Shown: piece after piece, positions 26,737-35,935 of the stretch
How positions within the stretch are numbered: position 1 is the stretch's first letter
Layout of the letters: every line of letters begins with the position of its first letter
Virus record (IMG/VR): IMGVR_UViG_3300027788_001769
Coordinates: 62,001 to 126,000 of that record
Origin: a virus
Reading direction: 5' to 3' (one strand)
Length of the DNA: 64,000 nt
Notes under the pieces: model-generated
Databases searched by the model: none
Told to the model about the DNA's origin: nothing
What the model saw: only the letters and a program-made list of their open reading frames with translations
Made by a program: the position numbers and the translations under genes

Positions 26737-27540
26737 ATGAAAGTATTTGTTTTGGGCTCTTCTGGAATGTTAGGTAGATATGTCTCAAAGTACCTATCTA
26801 ACTATTATAACGTTATTAATGTTGGTAGGAATGAATTAGACGCTTCTGACATGTGTGGACTATCTTTTTCTACTTTTTTTAAGAATGTATCTGAAGGTGA
26901 TGTCCTAATAAATTGTATGGGTACCATAAAACCCAGAGTAGACGAATTAGGGATTCAAAACGCTTTAACAGTTAACTCCCTATTTCCACATAAATTAGCT
27001 GATAGTTGTGAACAATATGGGGTAAGAATGATACACCCAACAACAGACTGTGTTTTTACTGGGGATAAAGGTGGATACACTGAAGATGATGAACATGATA
27101 TTACAGACATATATGGTAGAACTAAATCGTTAGGTGAACCTAACAATTGTACTTTAATTAGAACTTCTATAATAGGTGAGGAAATATCCACCTCTAGGTC
27201 TCTGGTTGAGTGGGTAAAATCTGAAAAAGGTAATCACATATTTGGATATACTAACCATTACTGGAACGGCATTACTTGTTTACAATTTGCTAAAATTTGT
27301 ACCGAAATGATTAGTAATGATTTATTTTGGACCGGTTGCAGACACATATTCTCCCCAACACCATTTACCAAAAAAGAATTAGTAGAGACTATAAGTAAAC
27401 ACTACGAACTAAACATAAAAGTAACAGCTAAAGATACTTATAAAAAATGTGACAGGACCCTATCAACAAAACTAGATATCGTTATTGAGGTACCTGAACT
27501 AGATAAACAAATAAGTGAAATGAAAAATTTTATATTATGA
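26737..27540 (+). CDS. RmlD-like sugar reductase
   Basis: A 267-residue SDR of the dTDP-4-dehydrorhamnose reductase family. It begins FVLGSSGMLGRYVSKYL, has NCMGTIKPRVDEL and TTDCVFTGDKGGY, and ends its active site with IYGRTKSLGEPN (YxxxK). It would reduce the 4-keto group made by the preceding enzymes. Start choice: the frame is open 45 bases further upstream inside the cupin gene, but the ATG at 26737, directly after the cupin stop, starts at the first strand. It overlaps phoH by 4 bases. Confidence 0.83.
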   Translation: MKVFVLGSSGMLGRYVSKYLSNYYNVINVGRNELDASDMCGLSFSTFFKNVSEGDVLINCMGTIKPRVDELGIQNALTVNSLFPHKLADSCEQYGVRMIHPTTDCVFTGDKGGYTEDDEHDITDIYGRTKSLGEPNNCTLIRTSIIGEEISTSRSLVEWVKSEKGNHIFGYTNHYWNGITCLQFAKICTEMISNDLFWTGCRHIFSPTPFTKKELVETISKHYELNIKVTAKDTYKKCDRTLSTKLDIVIEVPELDKQISEMKNFIL

Positions 27541-28202
27541 TGGCAAAAAACAATTTGGACAAGGCCGCACCAAAAGGGGCAGTTAGATTTTCGATAACTT
27601 TATCGGAAGAACAAAAAAAAGCAAAAGCACAAATTTTAAATCACCCTTACAACTTTGTTGTTGGTAGGGCCGGTAGTGGTAAGACGCTACTAGCTGTTCA
27701 AGTTGCACTGGATATGTTTTTTAAGAAACAAATTAATAGTATTATTATTACTAGACCAACAATATCAACTGAAGACAATGGTTTTTTACCTGGTTCTGAA
27801 CGTGAAAAGATGGAACCGTGGTTAGTACCAATTAGAAGTAATATGAGAAAGGTTTATAATAAACCGGACATATTAGAAAAAATGGAGAGTAGTGAGTCTA
27901 TTGAATTGGTTTCATTGGCTCATTTTAGAGGTAGAACATTTGAGAATGCTGTTGTAATAGTTGACGAATTTCAAAACCTAACAAAAGGGCAATTAGCTAT
28001 GGCTATTGGTAGGTTGGGTAAAAATTCTACGTTAATATTTACCGGGGATTCATACCAGGTAGACCTAAAGGATAAAAATTATTCAGCTATCCACGATTTA
28101 TCAAAAATACAAAACTCAGACTACGTATTTAAAGTGGTTTTAAATGATAGTCATAGGCATGAATCCATAAAAGAATTATTAGAATTATTAAATGGATACT
28201 AA
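27537..28202 (+). CDS. phoH: PhoH-like ATPase
   Basis: A 221-residue P-loop protein of the PhoH family, common in large phages of marine bacteria. Walker A is VGRAGSGKTLLAV (42-54), Walker B VVIVDEFQNL (139-148), and ITRPTISTEDNGFLPGS between them is a family landmark. Proposed roles include RNA metabolism or phosphate stress, but the phage function is unsettled. It overlaps the reductase gene upstream by 4 bases (ATGATGG gives two possible starts) and the HAD-like gene downstream by 11. Confidence 0.9.
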   Translation: MMAKNNLDKAAPKGAVRFSITLSEEQKKAKAQILNHPYNFVVGRAGSGKTLLAVQVALDMFFKKQINSIIITRPTISTEDNGFLPGSEREKMEPWLVPIRSNMRKVYNKPDILEKMESSESIELVSLAHFRGRTFENAVVIVDEFQNLTKGQLAMAIGRLGKNSTLIFTGDSYQVDLKDKNYSAIHDLSKIQNSDYVFKVVLNDSHRHESIKELLELLNGY

Positions 28203-28767
28203 AAACATGAAAAGAATTTCTATAAGTATTACTGGTGTCTTAAGAGATATTACAAGTAAATTAATAACTTTAAATAACAAATACAACGAAAGGGAGTTTG
28301 AAGGTGAGTTACCCGATTTAGACTTAGTTAAACATTTAGAGTTTGACTCTGAGGAAGATTTAATTAATTTTATGTATGTGGAATGTCCCCTACAACTTTT
28401 TGGGTACTCTAACGAATTAGAGGAAGGGTCTTTCTACAATTTAAATGAGTTTTACAAAAAATTTAGAGACGAATATGAGATTGTTTTAGTTTCTGAGGAA
28501 ATAGAGAAATCCAAACCAGCTACTCTAGTTTTTCTAGCAAAACATGGTTCGTTAATTGACCGTATAGAATTTTACCCCCTTAATAAATCTGATAAGGTTT
28601 GGGACAAAACGGATATATTTGTTACTAGTGAAGAATTAATATTAAATAAAAAACCAAGTGATAAGACTTCAATAAAATTCAAAAATAAGTATAATAAGGA
28701 TATAAAAAGTGATTTTACAATAAAATCCATAAAGAATCTATCAAAATTAATAGATGAAAATAAATAG
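28192..28767 (+). CDS. HAD-like protein with degenerate active site
   Basis: A 191-residue protein. The N-terminal ISISITGVLRDITSKLI lies where 5'-nucleotidase-type HAD enzymes carry D-x-D-G-V-L-x-D; the two catalytic Asp residues appear replaced by Ser and Thr. Later parts (YEIVLVSEEIEKSKPATLVF, then FVTSEELIL) fit the HAD core. I infer a HAD-fold relative that has probably lost phosphatase activity; the alternative is an unrelated fold. A second in-frame ATG at 28207 is a possible start. It lies between phoH and a small hypothetical gene. Confidence 0.5.
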   Translation: MDTKNMKRISISITGVLRDITSKLITLNNKYNEREFEGELPDLDLVKHLEFDSEEDLINFMYVECPLQLFGYSNELEEGSFYNLNEFYKKFRDEYEIVLVSEEIEKSKPATLVFLAKHGSLIDRIEFYPLNKSDKVWDKTDIFVTSEELILNKKPSDKTSIKFKNKYNKDIKSDFTIKSIKNLSKLIDENK

Positions 28768-29065
28768 AAAAGTATTTAATAATAGTTTAAAGAACTTACA
28801 ATTAGATTGTGGTGGAGCAAAAATGACAGTAGATGTACAAGCATTTTTAAACTTAGTCACAATTAACGATAAAGATGAGGAAAATAAATTTGAAATTAAC
28901 GCTCCAAAATATGAGATATATAGACTTATGTTGGAGGTTGTTTTAAGCCACAGTGAAGAGATGGATAACGCTATTAGTTATTTAGCTCTAGAAAAAAAGG
29001 GGTTTGATTTTAAATTAGCGTTTAATACCCTTATCGAAAATAATGTTTTAAAAGAAATAGAATAA
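28754..29065 (+). CDS. Small hypothetical protein
   Basis: A 103-residue helical protein, mixed charge, with no recognised domain, membrane segment or signal peptide. Its start overlaps the upstream gene by 14 bases, and it is followed after 2 bases by the glycosyltransferase at 29068. Nothing in the sequence suggests a function. Confidence 0.5.
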   Translation: MKINRKVFNNSLKNLQLDCGGAKMTVDVQAFLNLVTINDKDEENKFEINAPKYEIYRLMLEVVLSHSEEMDNAISYLALEKKGFDFKLAFNTLIENNVLKEIE

Positions 29066-29067
29066 AA

Positions 29068-30156
29068 ATGAAAGACGAAGAAAAAATTAAAAATTTAGAG
29101 GAATCTCTAAAATTAGTAAAATCCAAAAAAAGTAAAATTTACTTTTTAACACAGGACACACAAGGTGTTCCTAAAGCATCAGTTGCTGTCATTTATGAAT
29201 ACGTTAAGTTATTAAATGATGCTGGTTATGATGCGTCAATCCTACACGAAAAAGACAATTATAAATTTACTGGAGATGAAAACAGTATGGGTCTTTCTGA
29301 CTGGTTAGGTGAGGAGTACTCATCATTACCACATTCGTCTATCGAAAGCCAACAACTTAAGGTTGGGCCTTCTGATTTCCTAATTGTACCTGAGATGTAT
29401 TCTCATGTTATGGAACAAACTGGTGAGATGTTTTGTACTAAAATAGTACTATGTCAATCTTATGATTACATATTCGAAATGTTACAGCCTGGAGCAAGTT
29501 GGGTTAATTTTGGATTTAATAGAGTAATAACAACATCTAGAATTTCTGGTGAGTATATTAGAGGAATGTTCCCTGGAGCAGAAGTATCTATTATACCTAA
29601 CGCTATTTCAGATAAATTTTCTAAGAGTGACTCTCTACAACCACCTGTTATGTTGATACATACTAGGGAACCTAGAGACACTATGAAAATTGTTAAATCT
29701 TTTTACACTAAGTACCCACAATTTAGATGGATAACATTTAGAGATATGAGAGGAATGTCTACGGATGATTTTGCTAATAATATGAAAGAAGCCTGTGGAG
29801 CTGTATGGGTTGATGATATTTCTGGATTTGGTACTTTCCCACTAGAGTGTATGAAATCAGGTGTTCCAGTAATAGGTAAAATACCTAACTTAAAACCAGA
29901 ATGGTTAGAAGAGGACAATGGTTTTTGGACTTACGATTTTAACTCTATGGTAGATGTTATTAACGCTTTTGTTAAAACTTGGTTGGAGGATTCAGTACCT
30001 GAAACTTTATATGAAAAAATGGATGAAACAGTAGCAAAATATGATAGCACAACTCAAAGCGAAATGTTATTAGAGTATTTTGGTTCACTTTTCCAGGAAA
30101 AAGAAACTGACATATCAAATGCTTTGAATAAATTTACAGAAAAAGAAGAAAAATAA
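29068..30156 (+). CDS. GT-B glycosyltransferase
   Basis: A 362-residue GT-B protein with an acidic helical N-terminus and tail. The N-terminal lobe has KIYFLTQDTQGVPKASVAV; the C-terminal lobe opens with MLIHTREPRDTMKIV and has DISGFGTFPLECMKSGVPVI, the acidic donor-site region of GT4-like enzymes. Donor and acceptor unknown. The following gene is another transferase, then the late sigma factor, so this is the tail of the sugar block. Confidence 0.75.
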   Translation: MKDEEKIKNLEESLKLVKSKKSKIYFLTQDTQGVPKASVAVIYEYVKLLNDAGYDASILHEKDNYKFTGDENSMGLSDWLGEEYSSLPHSSIESQQLKVGPSDFLIVPEMYSHVMEQTGEMFCTKIVLCQSYDYIFEMLQPGASWVNFGFNRVITTSRISGEYIRGMFPGAEVSIIPNAISDKFSKSDSLQPPVMLIHTREPRDTMKIVKSFYTKYPQFRWITFRDMRGMSTDDFANNMKEACGAVWVDDISGFGTFPLECMKSGVPVIGKIPNLKPEWLEEDNGFWTYDFNSMVDVINAFVKTWLEDSVPETLYEKMDETVAKYDSTTQSEMLLEYFGSLFQEKETDISNALNKFTEKEEK

Positions 30157-30157
30157 A

Positions 30158-30949
30158 ATGAATACTATTAGTACAATTATACCAATTAACGAAATGACCC
30201 CTCAATTAGAAGAGTATTTCGGTAAAGCTTTAGAAAGCATTAAAACACAAAAAGTTCCAGTAGATAAAACTTACCTAGTACACACACCACAAGTAAAAGA
30301 CTTTTTAGAAAATTACGACTTCGGTGGTCTAGAAGTTACTTTAGTAGAAAATACAGGAGACAGTCAATTTACTTCACAAATTAATGTGGGTGTAGAAAGT
30401 ATTACCACTGACTGGTTTACAATTCTAGAAATAGACGATGAATTTTCTAACATATGGATAGACAACTTTAAAAAATACGCTAAATCTTATGATGACGTGG
30501 AAGCATTTCTACCAATCGTAGTGGATGTTAATGAAGAAGGTGAATTTTTAAATTTCACTAACGAAGCTGTATGGGCAATGAATTTTAGTGATAAAATGGG
30601 TTACCTAGATAATGGATGCTTATTAAAATACCAAAATTTCCAAACAAGTGGTATCGCATTTAAAAAATCCTCTTTTGAAGAAGTGGGTGGATTTAAACCA
30701 TCTATGAAATTAACATTTGTTTATGAGTTCTTACTAAGAGCTACGTATAACGATAAAAAAATTATGACGATACCTAGAGTAGGTTATAAACACACAAACA
30801 TGAGAGAAAACTCACTTTTTTGGAACTACCGAAACCTTGAACAGGAAATAGTAGTACCTGATGAAGCTAAGTTTTGGATTGATGCGGCTAAGAAAGAATA
30901 TTTTTTCACTACCGATAGAGGTATAAAATACGAGCCAAGTACTGACTAG
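30158..30949 (+). CDS. GT2-like glycosyltransferase next to sigma gene
   Basis: A 263-residue GT-A protein. It has STIIPINEMTPQLEEYF at the start, WFTILEIDDEFSNIW as the metal site and TSGIAFKKSSFEEVGGF on the acceptor side. It is the last sugar gene and its stop TAG shares a base with the GTG start of the sigma gene, so the two are probably translated together. Because it borders the virion module, a virion protein could be the acceptor; this is inference only. Confidence 0.72.
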   Translation: MNTISTIIPINEMTPQLEEYFGKALESIKTQKVPVDKTYLVHTPQVKDFLENYDFGGLEVTLVENTGDSQFTSQINVGVESITTDWFTILEIDDEFSNIWIDNFKKYAKSYDDVEAFLPIVVDVNEEGEFLNFTNEAVWAMNFSDKMGYLDNGCLLKYQNFQTSGIAFKKSSFEEVGGFKPSMKLTFVYEFLLRATYNDKKIMTIPRVGYKHTNMRENSLFWNYRNLEQEIVVPDEAKFWIDAAKKEYFFTTDRGIKYEPSTD

Positions 30950-31659
30950 TGACTGCTGAAACTAAAACTAAGAAGACCACATTTTATTTTGGACGCGAAC
31001 AAGAACATGCCGTGTGTATGTTCTTGACCGCGACCACTATGAATGAAAGAAATGATGTTTATAGAAAACACTTATACGCTCCAATAAATAAAATGATTGA
31101 CAGTATTATAAGACGTTATAAACTTTATAGAAAAGGTCAGGAGTTTAGGGATATTCATGCAGATACACTTTCATTTTTAATTACAAAAGCTGAAAAATTT
31201 AAACCTGAAAAAGGTAACAAGGCCTATTCGTATTTTGGTACCATTTGTAAAAATTATTTAATGGGCCAAATAATTAAAGACCAAAAACACACAAACAGAA
31301 CCCTCTCATACGAAGACATGTCTTCCAGTATAGAAGAACGTCCAGACCAAGTATATTATATAGACACAGAAGATGTAGATATAAACAAATTTATTAATCA
31401 ACTAGTTGATGAGATAGAAGAATTTATGTCTGTGACTAATCTTAATGAAAACGAAACAAAAATAGGGATGGCTTTAATAGAGATTTTCACTAACTATAAT
31501 GAGATATTTTTACATGGAGCGGGTAATAAATTTAATAAAAATTTAATTTTACTTTCTCTTAGAGAGATGACAAATCTAACTACAAAAGAGATTAGAAATT
31601 CACTTAAAAAATATAAAGTAATTTATAAATCCCTCTCAACGCAATTTCAAGACGAGTAA
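30949..31659 (+). CDS. 55: T4 gp55-like late sigma factor
   Basis: A 236-residue protein with a sigma-region-2-like core: FRDIHADTLSFLITKAEKF, then KPEKGNKAYSYFGTICKNYL and GQIIKDQKHTNRTLSYED, the same order as T4 gp55 (which is 185 residues). gp55 directs host RNA polymerase to late promoters with a TATAAATA core. Region 4 is not seen, as expected for gp55, though the C-terminal 90 residues are longer than in T4. It starts with GTG overlapping the upstream stop. Its likely targets are the TATTTATA elements before virion genes in this window. An ECF-type sigma is the alternative. Confidence 0.75.
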   Translation: MTAETKTKKTTFYFGREQEHAVCMFLTATTMNERNDVYRKHLYAPINKMIDSIIRRYKLYRKGQEFRDIHADTLSFLITKAEKFKPEKGNKAYSYFGTICKNYLMGQIIKDQKHTNRTLSYEDMSSSIEERPDQVYYIDTEDVDINKFINQLVDEIEEFMSVTNLNENETKIGMALIEIFTNYNEIFLHGAGNKFNKNLILLSLREMTNLTTKEIRNSLKKYKVIYKSLSTQFQDE

Positions 31660-31673
31660 AGTTTAGTTTCAAA

Positions 31674-31681
31674 TATTTATA
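31674..31681 (+). promoter_or_regulatory. Candidate late-gene element TATTTATA
   Basis: Exact TATTTATA, 19 nt before the ATG at 31701, at the head of the baseplate-type run 31701-35915. The spacer is A-rich. It lies just downstream of the late sigma gene. Confidence 0.5.
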
Positions 31682-31700
31682 GGTATAAAAATAACATACT

Positions 31701-32066
31701 ATGCCAAGACCAAAAAAGAAACAGATTACCTTTCAAAAAGAAAGTGCCCTTGCATTAATGCAAGAAGTATACAATGAATGCGTAGAACAAAGAAATACAG
31801 CTATACGGATACAGAATAAAATGTTAAGTTTTATGCAAGGACCAGAGGACTTACAGTTACTGGGACCTGTGATAAAAGAACAACAGAAAATTGTTGATTC
31901 TGCTATAGAAAAGAAAATACAATTAGCTAAAATACAAACCAATTTATTACAGAAACAACTTACTGAAACCACTAGTTTATCACTTAGTGTGGACGATAGA
32001 GAAGCTTTAAATGATATGATTAATAAAGGGGAGGTAAACTCTAGTGACAAACCTTACAAAATCTAA
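31701..32066 (+). CDS. Small coiled-coil hypothetical protein
   Basis: A 121-residue, strongly helical protein: basic start (MPRPKKKQITFQKE), then heptad-like helices (NKMLSFMQGPEDLQLLG, EKKIQLAKIQTNLLQKQL). A small-terminase or tail-assembly chaperone role can be imagined from size and coiled coil, but no motif supports it. It heads the late plus-strand virion run and overlaps the next gene by one base. Confidence 0.55.
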   Translation: MPRPKKKQITFQKESALALMQEVYNECVEQRNTAIRIQNKMLSFMQGPEDLQLLGPVIKEQQKIVDSAIEKKIQLAKIQTNLLQKQLTETTSLSLSVDDREALNDMINKGEVNSSDKPYKI

Positions 32067-34042
32067 TGGCTGAAAAGAAGAAAAAAAGAAACCTAATACA
32101 GGACACTAAAGACGCAAAAAAGAAAGGATTGTCTAAATTACAGAACTTCGGTAATGTAATAAAGGCAAAAAAAGACTTAGCTAAAGAAAATGCGTTAAAA
32201 AATGTAATGGGTTCTATAGATTCTATAAATGAAAAATCAAATAATTTAATAGAATATTTCTTAGACCTAATTAAGGTGGGTGGTGGTAATGAAAGTATTA
32301 CCAGGATACGTAAAAATCTAGTTAAAAAGTTAGGTAAATACGAACCAGAGGTAAAAGAAATTGTATTTGAGGAGATGGTCCAGTTTCTAAACTGTGATTT
32401 AAATTTTGTTATACCTTCAGCTAACGGTACCAACAATGGAAATTGTGTCTCTAGTGGTGGTGTTTCCACACCAGATTCTAATTTATTAAAAATACCAGTT
32501 AAAAGTATAGACCCGTTTGGTCTATTAAAAAACAGTCCACTATCCAACGTGGGTAAAGCTACTTACGAAAAGCAAGATATAATTAGTGGGTCGTTCCCAT
32601 TTTCAACAAATAAAGAATTATATGGGAGATTAGAGAATCCTAGTACCCAACAAGATTATTTTGGGTTTAGTGGTAGTAGACTTTTCACTATGGAATTTGA
32701 TGGACTTGATTCTTATTTAATTAGGCCTGTCGGAGTTGACAATACTTTTTCTGATAACAATATTTCGGATTTTAGTTGTGGTGGGGCTGAGAATGATAGG
32801 AAGGTAACAGATTTTTTGAGGGATTATTTTGATTCGGTTAAACTTTTTGAAAAACATAACTTTTTAGCTCAGATTTTTGAAGTTCTAATGGGGTCATTAA
32901 GTGTCCAGATTGATAGGAGTGGTACTGAAGTGGAATTAGATGGTAAGTTCGCTGAAATTATAAAACGTATTTTAGGTATGTGTGGAGATGATGAAGATGG
33001 TTCTGATGGTGGTGAAATAAGTACCTCTGCAACTGCTCACTTAACAGATACCTATGAAGGAGAAGAAGAAGATTTTTTTGCTTTTGGACCACAGGACTTA
33101 CTAAACTTAGAAGATGAAACAAGTTTGAAGGTTAAGGGGTTGTTGAGGTTTGCTAGTTGTGATAACATAGAAACTGGAATAAATATTGACCAATTAAATG
33201 AGGACATAAATGGAATTTTGTCCGAAAATAATGAAGGGATAATAGACATGAACCTAAACCAATCAATAGATAAAGCTGTTGAGAGTATGGGTAACGACGA
33301 CTTATCATTTAATTTACCAAATATAAAAGCGGATTTTGACGCTAACATCCTTAAGGAGTTACCTAAAATTTTATTAAACCTTATTTTAACACCTAAAGTT
33401 CTTCTACCAATAGCAATCGCTATGAAATCACAAGGTAATAGTTTTGATAACGATGACATTATGGATTTGGTTAAAAAATTCTTTAGATTAATTAAAAAAA
33501 TAGTAAGGAGATTATTTAAACTTATGATTGAAATACTTTTTGACGAAATAAAAAGAATAATATTGAAATTAATAGCTGAGATTATGAAAGAAATAATCAA
33601 AGAAAAATATTTAAAACAATTTGCTATAATACAAAATTTACTTAATTTATTAATGTTAGCTCTATCATTAATAGAAGATTTAGCCAATTGTAAATCTATA
33701 TTAAATAGTTTATTACAACTATTAAGGTTGCCGCCTCCTCCTGGTGGAATAAACATACCTAAACCACTTTTATTTGCAACTGCTAGTAGGCCAGGGTTTA
33801 GTGATACAAGAGCATTTCAAAACGTATTAGAAAATTTACAAGAGACAGGTTTTAATACTGCGGACCATGCTGACGGTTCACCAAACGCATCTGTTGTTAT
33901 GTTATATAACACCATAAAAGGTGTAGAAAAAGAAAGAAGTGAAAATAGTGTAGTAAAAATTGTAACCTACCCACAAAATGTTAAAAGCCCACAAGGGCCT
34001 GGAGTTACTGAAAGTGGAACAGGAACAGGACTAATAATTTAA
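32066..34042 (+). CDS. Large virion protein, probably baseplate
   Basis: A 658-residue protein with a basic helical N-terminus (AEKKKKRNLIQDTKDAKKKG), an acidic middle, and a remarkable very hydrophobic, helix-rich stretch (about residues 455-560) full of Ile, Leu and Lys, followed by PPPPGGIN and a polar C-terminus. The layout and position between the coiled-coil gene and an OB-fold protein suggest a baseplate or tail protein. No family is recognised. The hydrophobic stretch could be an amphipathic helical bundle or membrane-active region. Confidence 0.6.
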   Translation: MAEKKKKRNLIQDTKDAKKKGLSKLQNFGNVIKAKKDLAKENALKNVMGSIDSINEKSNNLIEYFLDLIKVGGGNESITRIRKNLVKKLGKYEPEVKEIVFEEMVQFLNCDLNFVIPSANGTNNGNCVSSGGVSTPDSNLLKIPVKSIDPFGLLKNSPLSNVGKATYEKQDIISGSFPFSTNKELYGRLENPSTQQDYFGFSGSRLFTMEFDGLDSYLIRPVGVDNTFSDNNISDFSCGGAENDRKVTDFLRDYFDSVKLFEKHNFLAQIFEVLMGSLSVQIDRSGTEVELDGKFAEIIKRILGMCGDDEDGSDGGEISTSATAHLTDTYEGEEEDFFAFGPQDLLNLEDETSLKVKGLLRFASCDNIETGINIDQLNEDINGILSENNEGIIDMNLNQSIDKAVESMGNDDLSFNLPNIKADFDANILKELPKILLNLILTPKVLLPIAIAMKSQGNSFDNDDIMDLVKKFFRLIKKIVRRLFKLMIEILFDEIKRIILKLIAEIMKEIIKEKYLKQFAIIQNLLNLLMLALSLIEDLANCKSILNSLLQLLRLPPPPGGINIPKPLLFATASRPGFSDTRAFQNVLENLQETGFNTADHADGSPNASVVMLYNTIKGVEKERSENSVVKIVTYPQNVKSPQGPGVTESGTGTGLII

Positions 34043-34045
34043 ATT

Positions 34046-34252
34046 ATGAATATAGAAAAAATAAAAAGTGTTTTAGAGAATTATAGTAAAGTATCTAATA
34101 AAGAGTTATCCGACGTAATGGTTTTTTTAAAGGGTAGGTTTGACGAGTCTAAAAATACCGTAATACAATTAACACATCAAATGGACGAGTTAGAAAGAGA
34201 TTATAATAGGTTAAATTCTGAACTTAAAAAAAGAGTAAGTACTAATGGCTAA
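34046..34252 (+). CDS. Small coiled-coil protein
   Basis: A 68-residue helical protein. About residues 30-62 have a heptad-like pattern (VIQLTHQMDELERDYNRL). It is sandwiched between two large baseplate-type genes, with an 8-base overlap downstream. It may be a small assembly partner of its neighbours; function unknown. Confidence 0.55.
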   Translation: MNIEKIKSVLENYSKVSNKELSDVMVFLKGRFDESKNTVIQLTHQMDELERDYNRLNSELKKRVSTNG

Positions 34253-35915
34253 AAATATTAAAATGATATTATTTGGGGTTTGTATAAACAGTGACGACCC
34301 TTTATTGGCCGCTAGAATTAGAGCTGTTACAGACGACAATTATTCTGGTAACAATCCTAAAGATTACGATATTGCTACATGTCAAAAAATAAGTCAAGGG
34401 AATAAAGATTTATACCCTAGGACAGAGGACGTATATTGGAGTAAGGATGACCCACATATTTGTGCTCCCTTACTTCCTTACTATATTAATGTTATTCCAG
34501 AGTCTAACGAAAATGTTAAAATATTCTTATATAGTTCAGAAAATGACAGTCAAAATAAAGAGTACTTAGGACCCACAATATCACAACCACACAAATTAAG
34601 TGGGGAAGCTTATGCTGATGGTAGACTTCATACGTCCAAAGGAACCAGAGTAGAAGCTGCTAGGGCAATAACCGACTCTTCAGTTTCGGAAGGTAGTTTT
34701 TCTTATCCAGGTTCTGTTAGTTTAGATGGTAGACATAATTCTGATGTTGTCTTGGGTAATAGACAAGTAGTCTTACGTTCCGGAAAATTTACACACAATA
34801 ACCAAAAACCAGAATTTCCAATATACAATGTAAAACAAAGTTTAATTCAGGTAGATAGTTTTGAGAAGGGATTAAATTTGATTCCAACAGAGGATAAAAA
34901 ATTAGAAGTTCAAGAAAGTAATGTAAATTATGTGGTAGAGTATGATATTTTAGATTTAGCTCCAGCAGATGGATTTTTTAATGGGAGTGTAACTTTATTT
35001 AAAGTAGAGTCATTACCAGACAAAGAAAAAATAACAACTAAAAATATGGGGTTAACGACACCTATTTTAACAGTTGCTACTCTTAAAGAAAGAGCTAGAG
35101 TTAGTTTTTTTAATCAAAGCTTTTCCGGTGTAACTACTTTGGTTAATTCATTTTTAGAGGAAGTGGACAATAGAAACGGTAAAAAACTAACTGACCCTAT
35201 AGGCATTAGTGGGTATGAGGGTTATTTAGGTACTGGTACTTTTATAAAGTCAGGAGAATATATAGATATCGGTTCTGCAGCACCCAATAACGAAGAAATA
35301 CTAGCTTTACACCCATTTTTCTTTAGACCTAGTAGTACACTAAGAAGACAATTAAATTCCAATGATACTTTAATACCTAACAGTCAAACCGCATCTAACG
35401 CTACTAAAGTAAAAGAAAAAATACGGTTAATTGGTGTTAATGGAAATCAGTACTGGGGACTTTCCTGGTCCAGAAACGAAAAGAATGTACCGACCAAAGA
35501 AATTACTAGAAAGTACGATAAAGAAAGTACTGAAACTAAAACACAAGGTGTTATTACCTTGTTAACAGATAAAATTGTTTTATATTCACACGATACCAGA
35601 ATCCCCAATGCCCCAAAAACCATTCCTTTAGTGGATAACACCAACATCCCATCAGCTAGAGAAAATTTAGGTATAGACCAAAAAACTTTAGTTACCTTGA
35701 TTGAAAAGGAAACTGAACCCCTGGTTAGAGGAGACCAATTAAAAAAAGCTTTGGAACGTATAGTGGATTTTTTAAAGTATCATGAACATAAAGAACCTGG
35801 TACCCCTACAGTGGATAAAACACAACACGGAGGAAAAGAAACTTGGGAATCTTTAGAGACAATGCTAAAAGAATTCGATAAAACTGTATTAAATAAAAAT
35901 ATAAGAATCAACTAG
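34245..35915 (+). CDS. Baseplate protein with gp5-like OB fold
   Basis: A 556-residue virion protein. The first 120 residues, INSDDPLLAARIRAV, then YWSKDDPHICAPLLPYYIN and VKIFLYSSENDSQNKEYLGP, follow the N-terminal OB-fold pattern of phage hub proteins such as T4 gp5 and gpV (DPLxxGRVRV, then ...P-L-x-P...). A lysozyme domain like that of gp5 is not evident. The middle is beta-rich and the last 100 residues are helical and charged (EPLVRGDQLKKALERIVDFL). I infer a hub or spike baseplate component. It is followed by a TATTTATT element and the next virion gene. Confidence 0.6.
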   Translation: MAKNIKMILFGVCINSDDPLLAARIRAVTDDNYSGNNPKDYDIATCQKISQGNKDLYPRTEDVYWSKDDPHICAPLLPYYINVIPESNENVKIFLYSSENDSQNKEYLGPTISQPHKLSGEAYADGRLHTSKGTRVEAARAITDSSVSEGSFSYPGSVSLDGRHNSDVVLGNRQVVLRSGKFTHNNQKPEFPIYNVKQSLIQVDSFEKGLNLIPTEDKKLEVQESNVNYVVEYDILDLAPADGFFNGSVTLFKVESLPDKEKITTKNMGLTTPILTVATLKERARVSFFNQSFSGVTTLVNSFLEEVDNRNGKKLTDPIGISGYEGYLGTGTFIKSGEYIDIGSAAPNNEEILALHPFFFRPSSTLRRQLNSNDTLIPNSQTASNATKVKEKIRLIGVNGNQYWGLSWSRNEKNVPTKEITRKYDKESTETKTQGVITLLTDKIVLYSHDTRIPNAPKTIPLVDNTNIPSARENLGIDQKTLVTLIEKETEPLVRGDQLKKALERIVDFLKYHEHKEPGTPTVDKTQHGGKETWESLETMLKEFDKTVLNKNIRIN

Positions 35916-35916
35916 A

Positions 35917-35924
35917 TATTTATT
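35917..35924 (+). promoter_or_regulatory. Candidate late-gene element TATTTATT
   Basis: CTAGATATTTATTAATAAAA ends 11 nt before the ATG at 35936. The same 20-base string precedes the minus-strand gene at 46218, which strengthens the case that it is a functional element rather than chance. Confidence 0.5.
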
Positions 35925-35935
35925 AATAAAAACTA

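Noticed and set aside
33052-33756. A 234-codon minus-strand open frame opposite the large virion gene
   Set aside because: It lies wholly within a well-supported plus-strand gene, has shadow-like composition (Ile/Ser/Leu rich) and no start signal.
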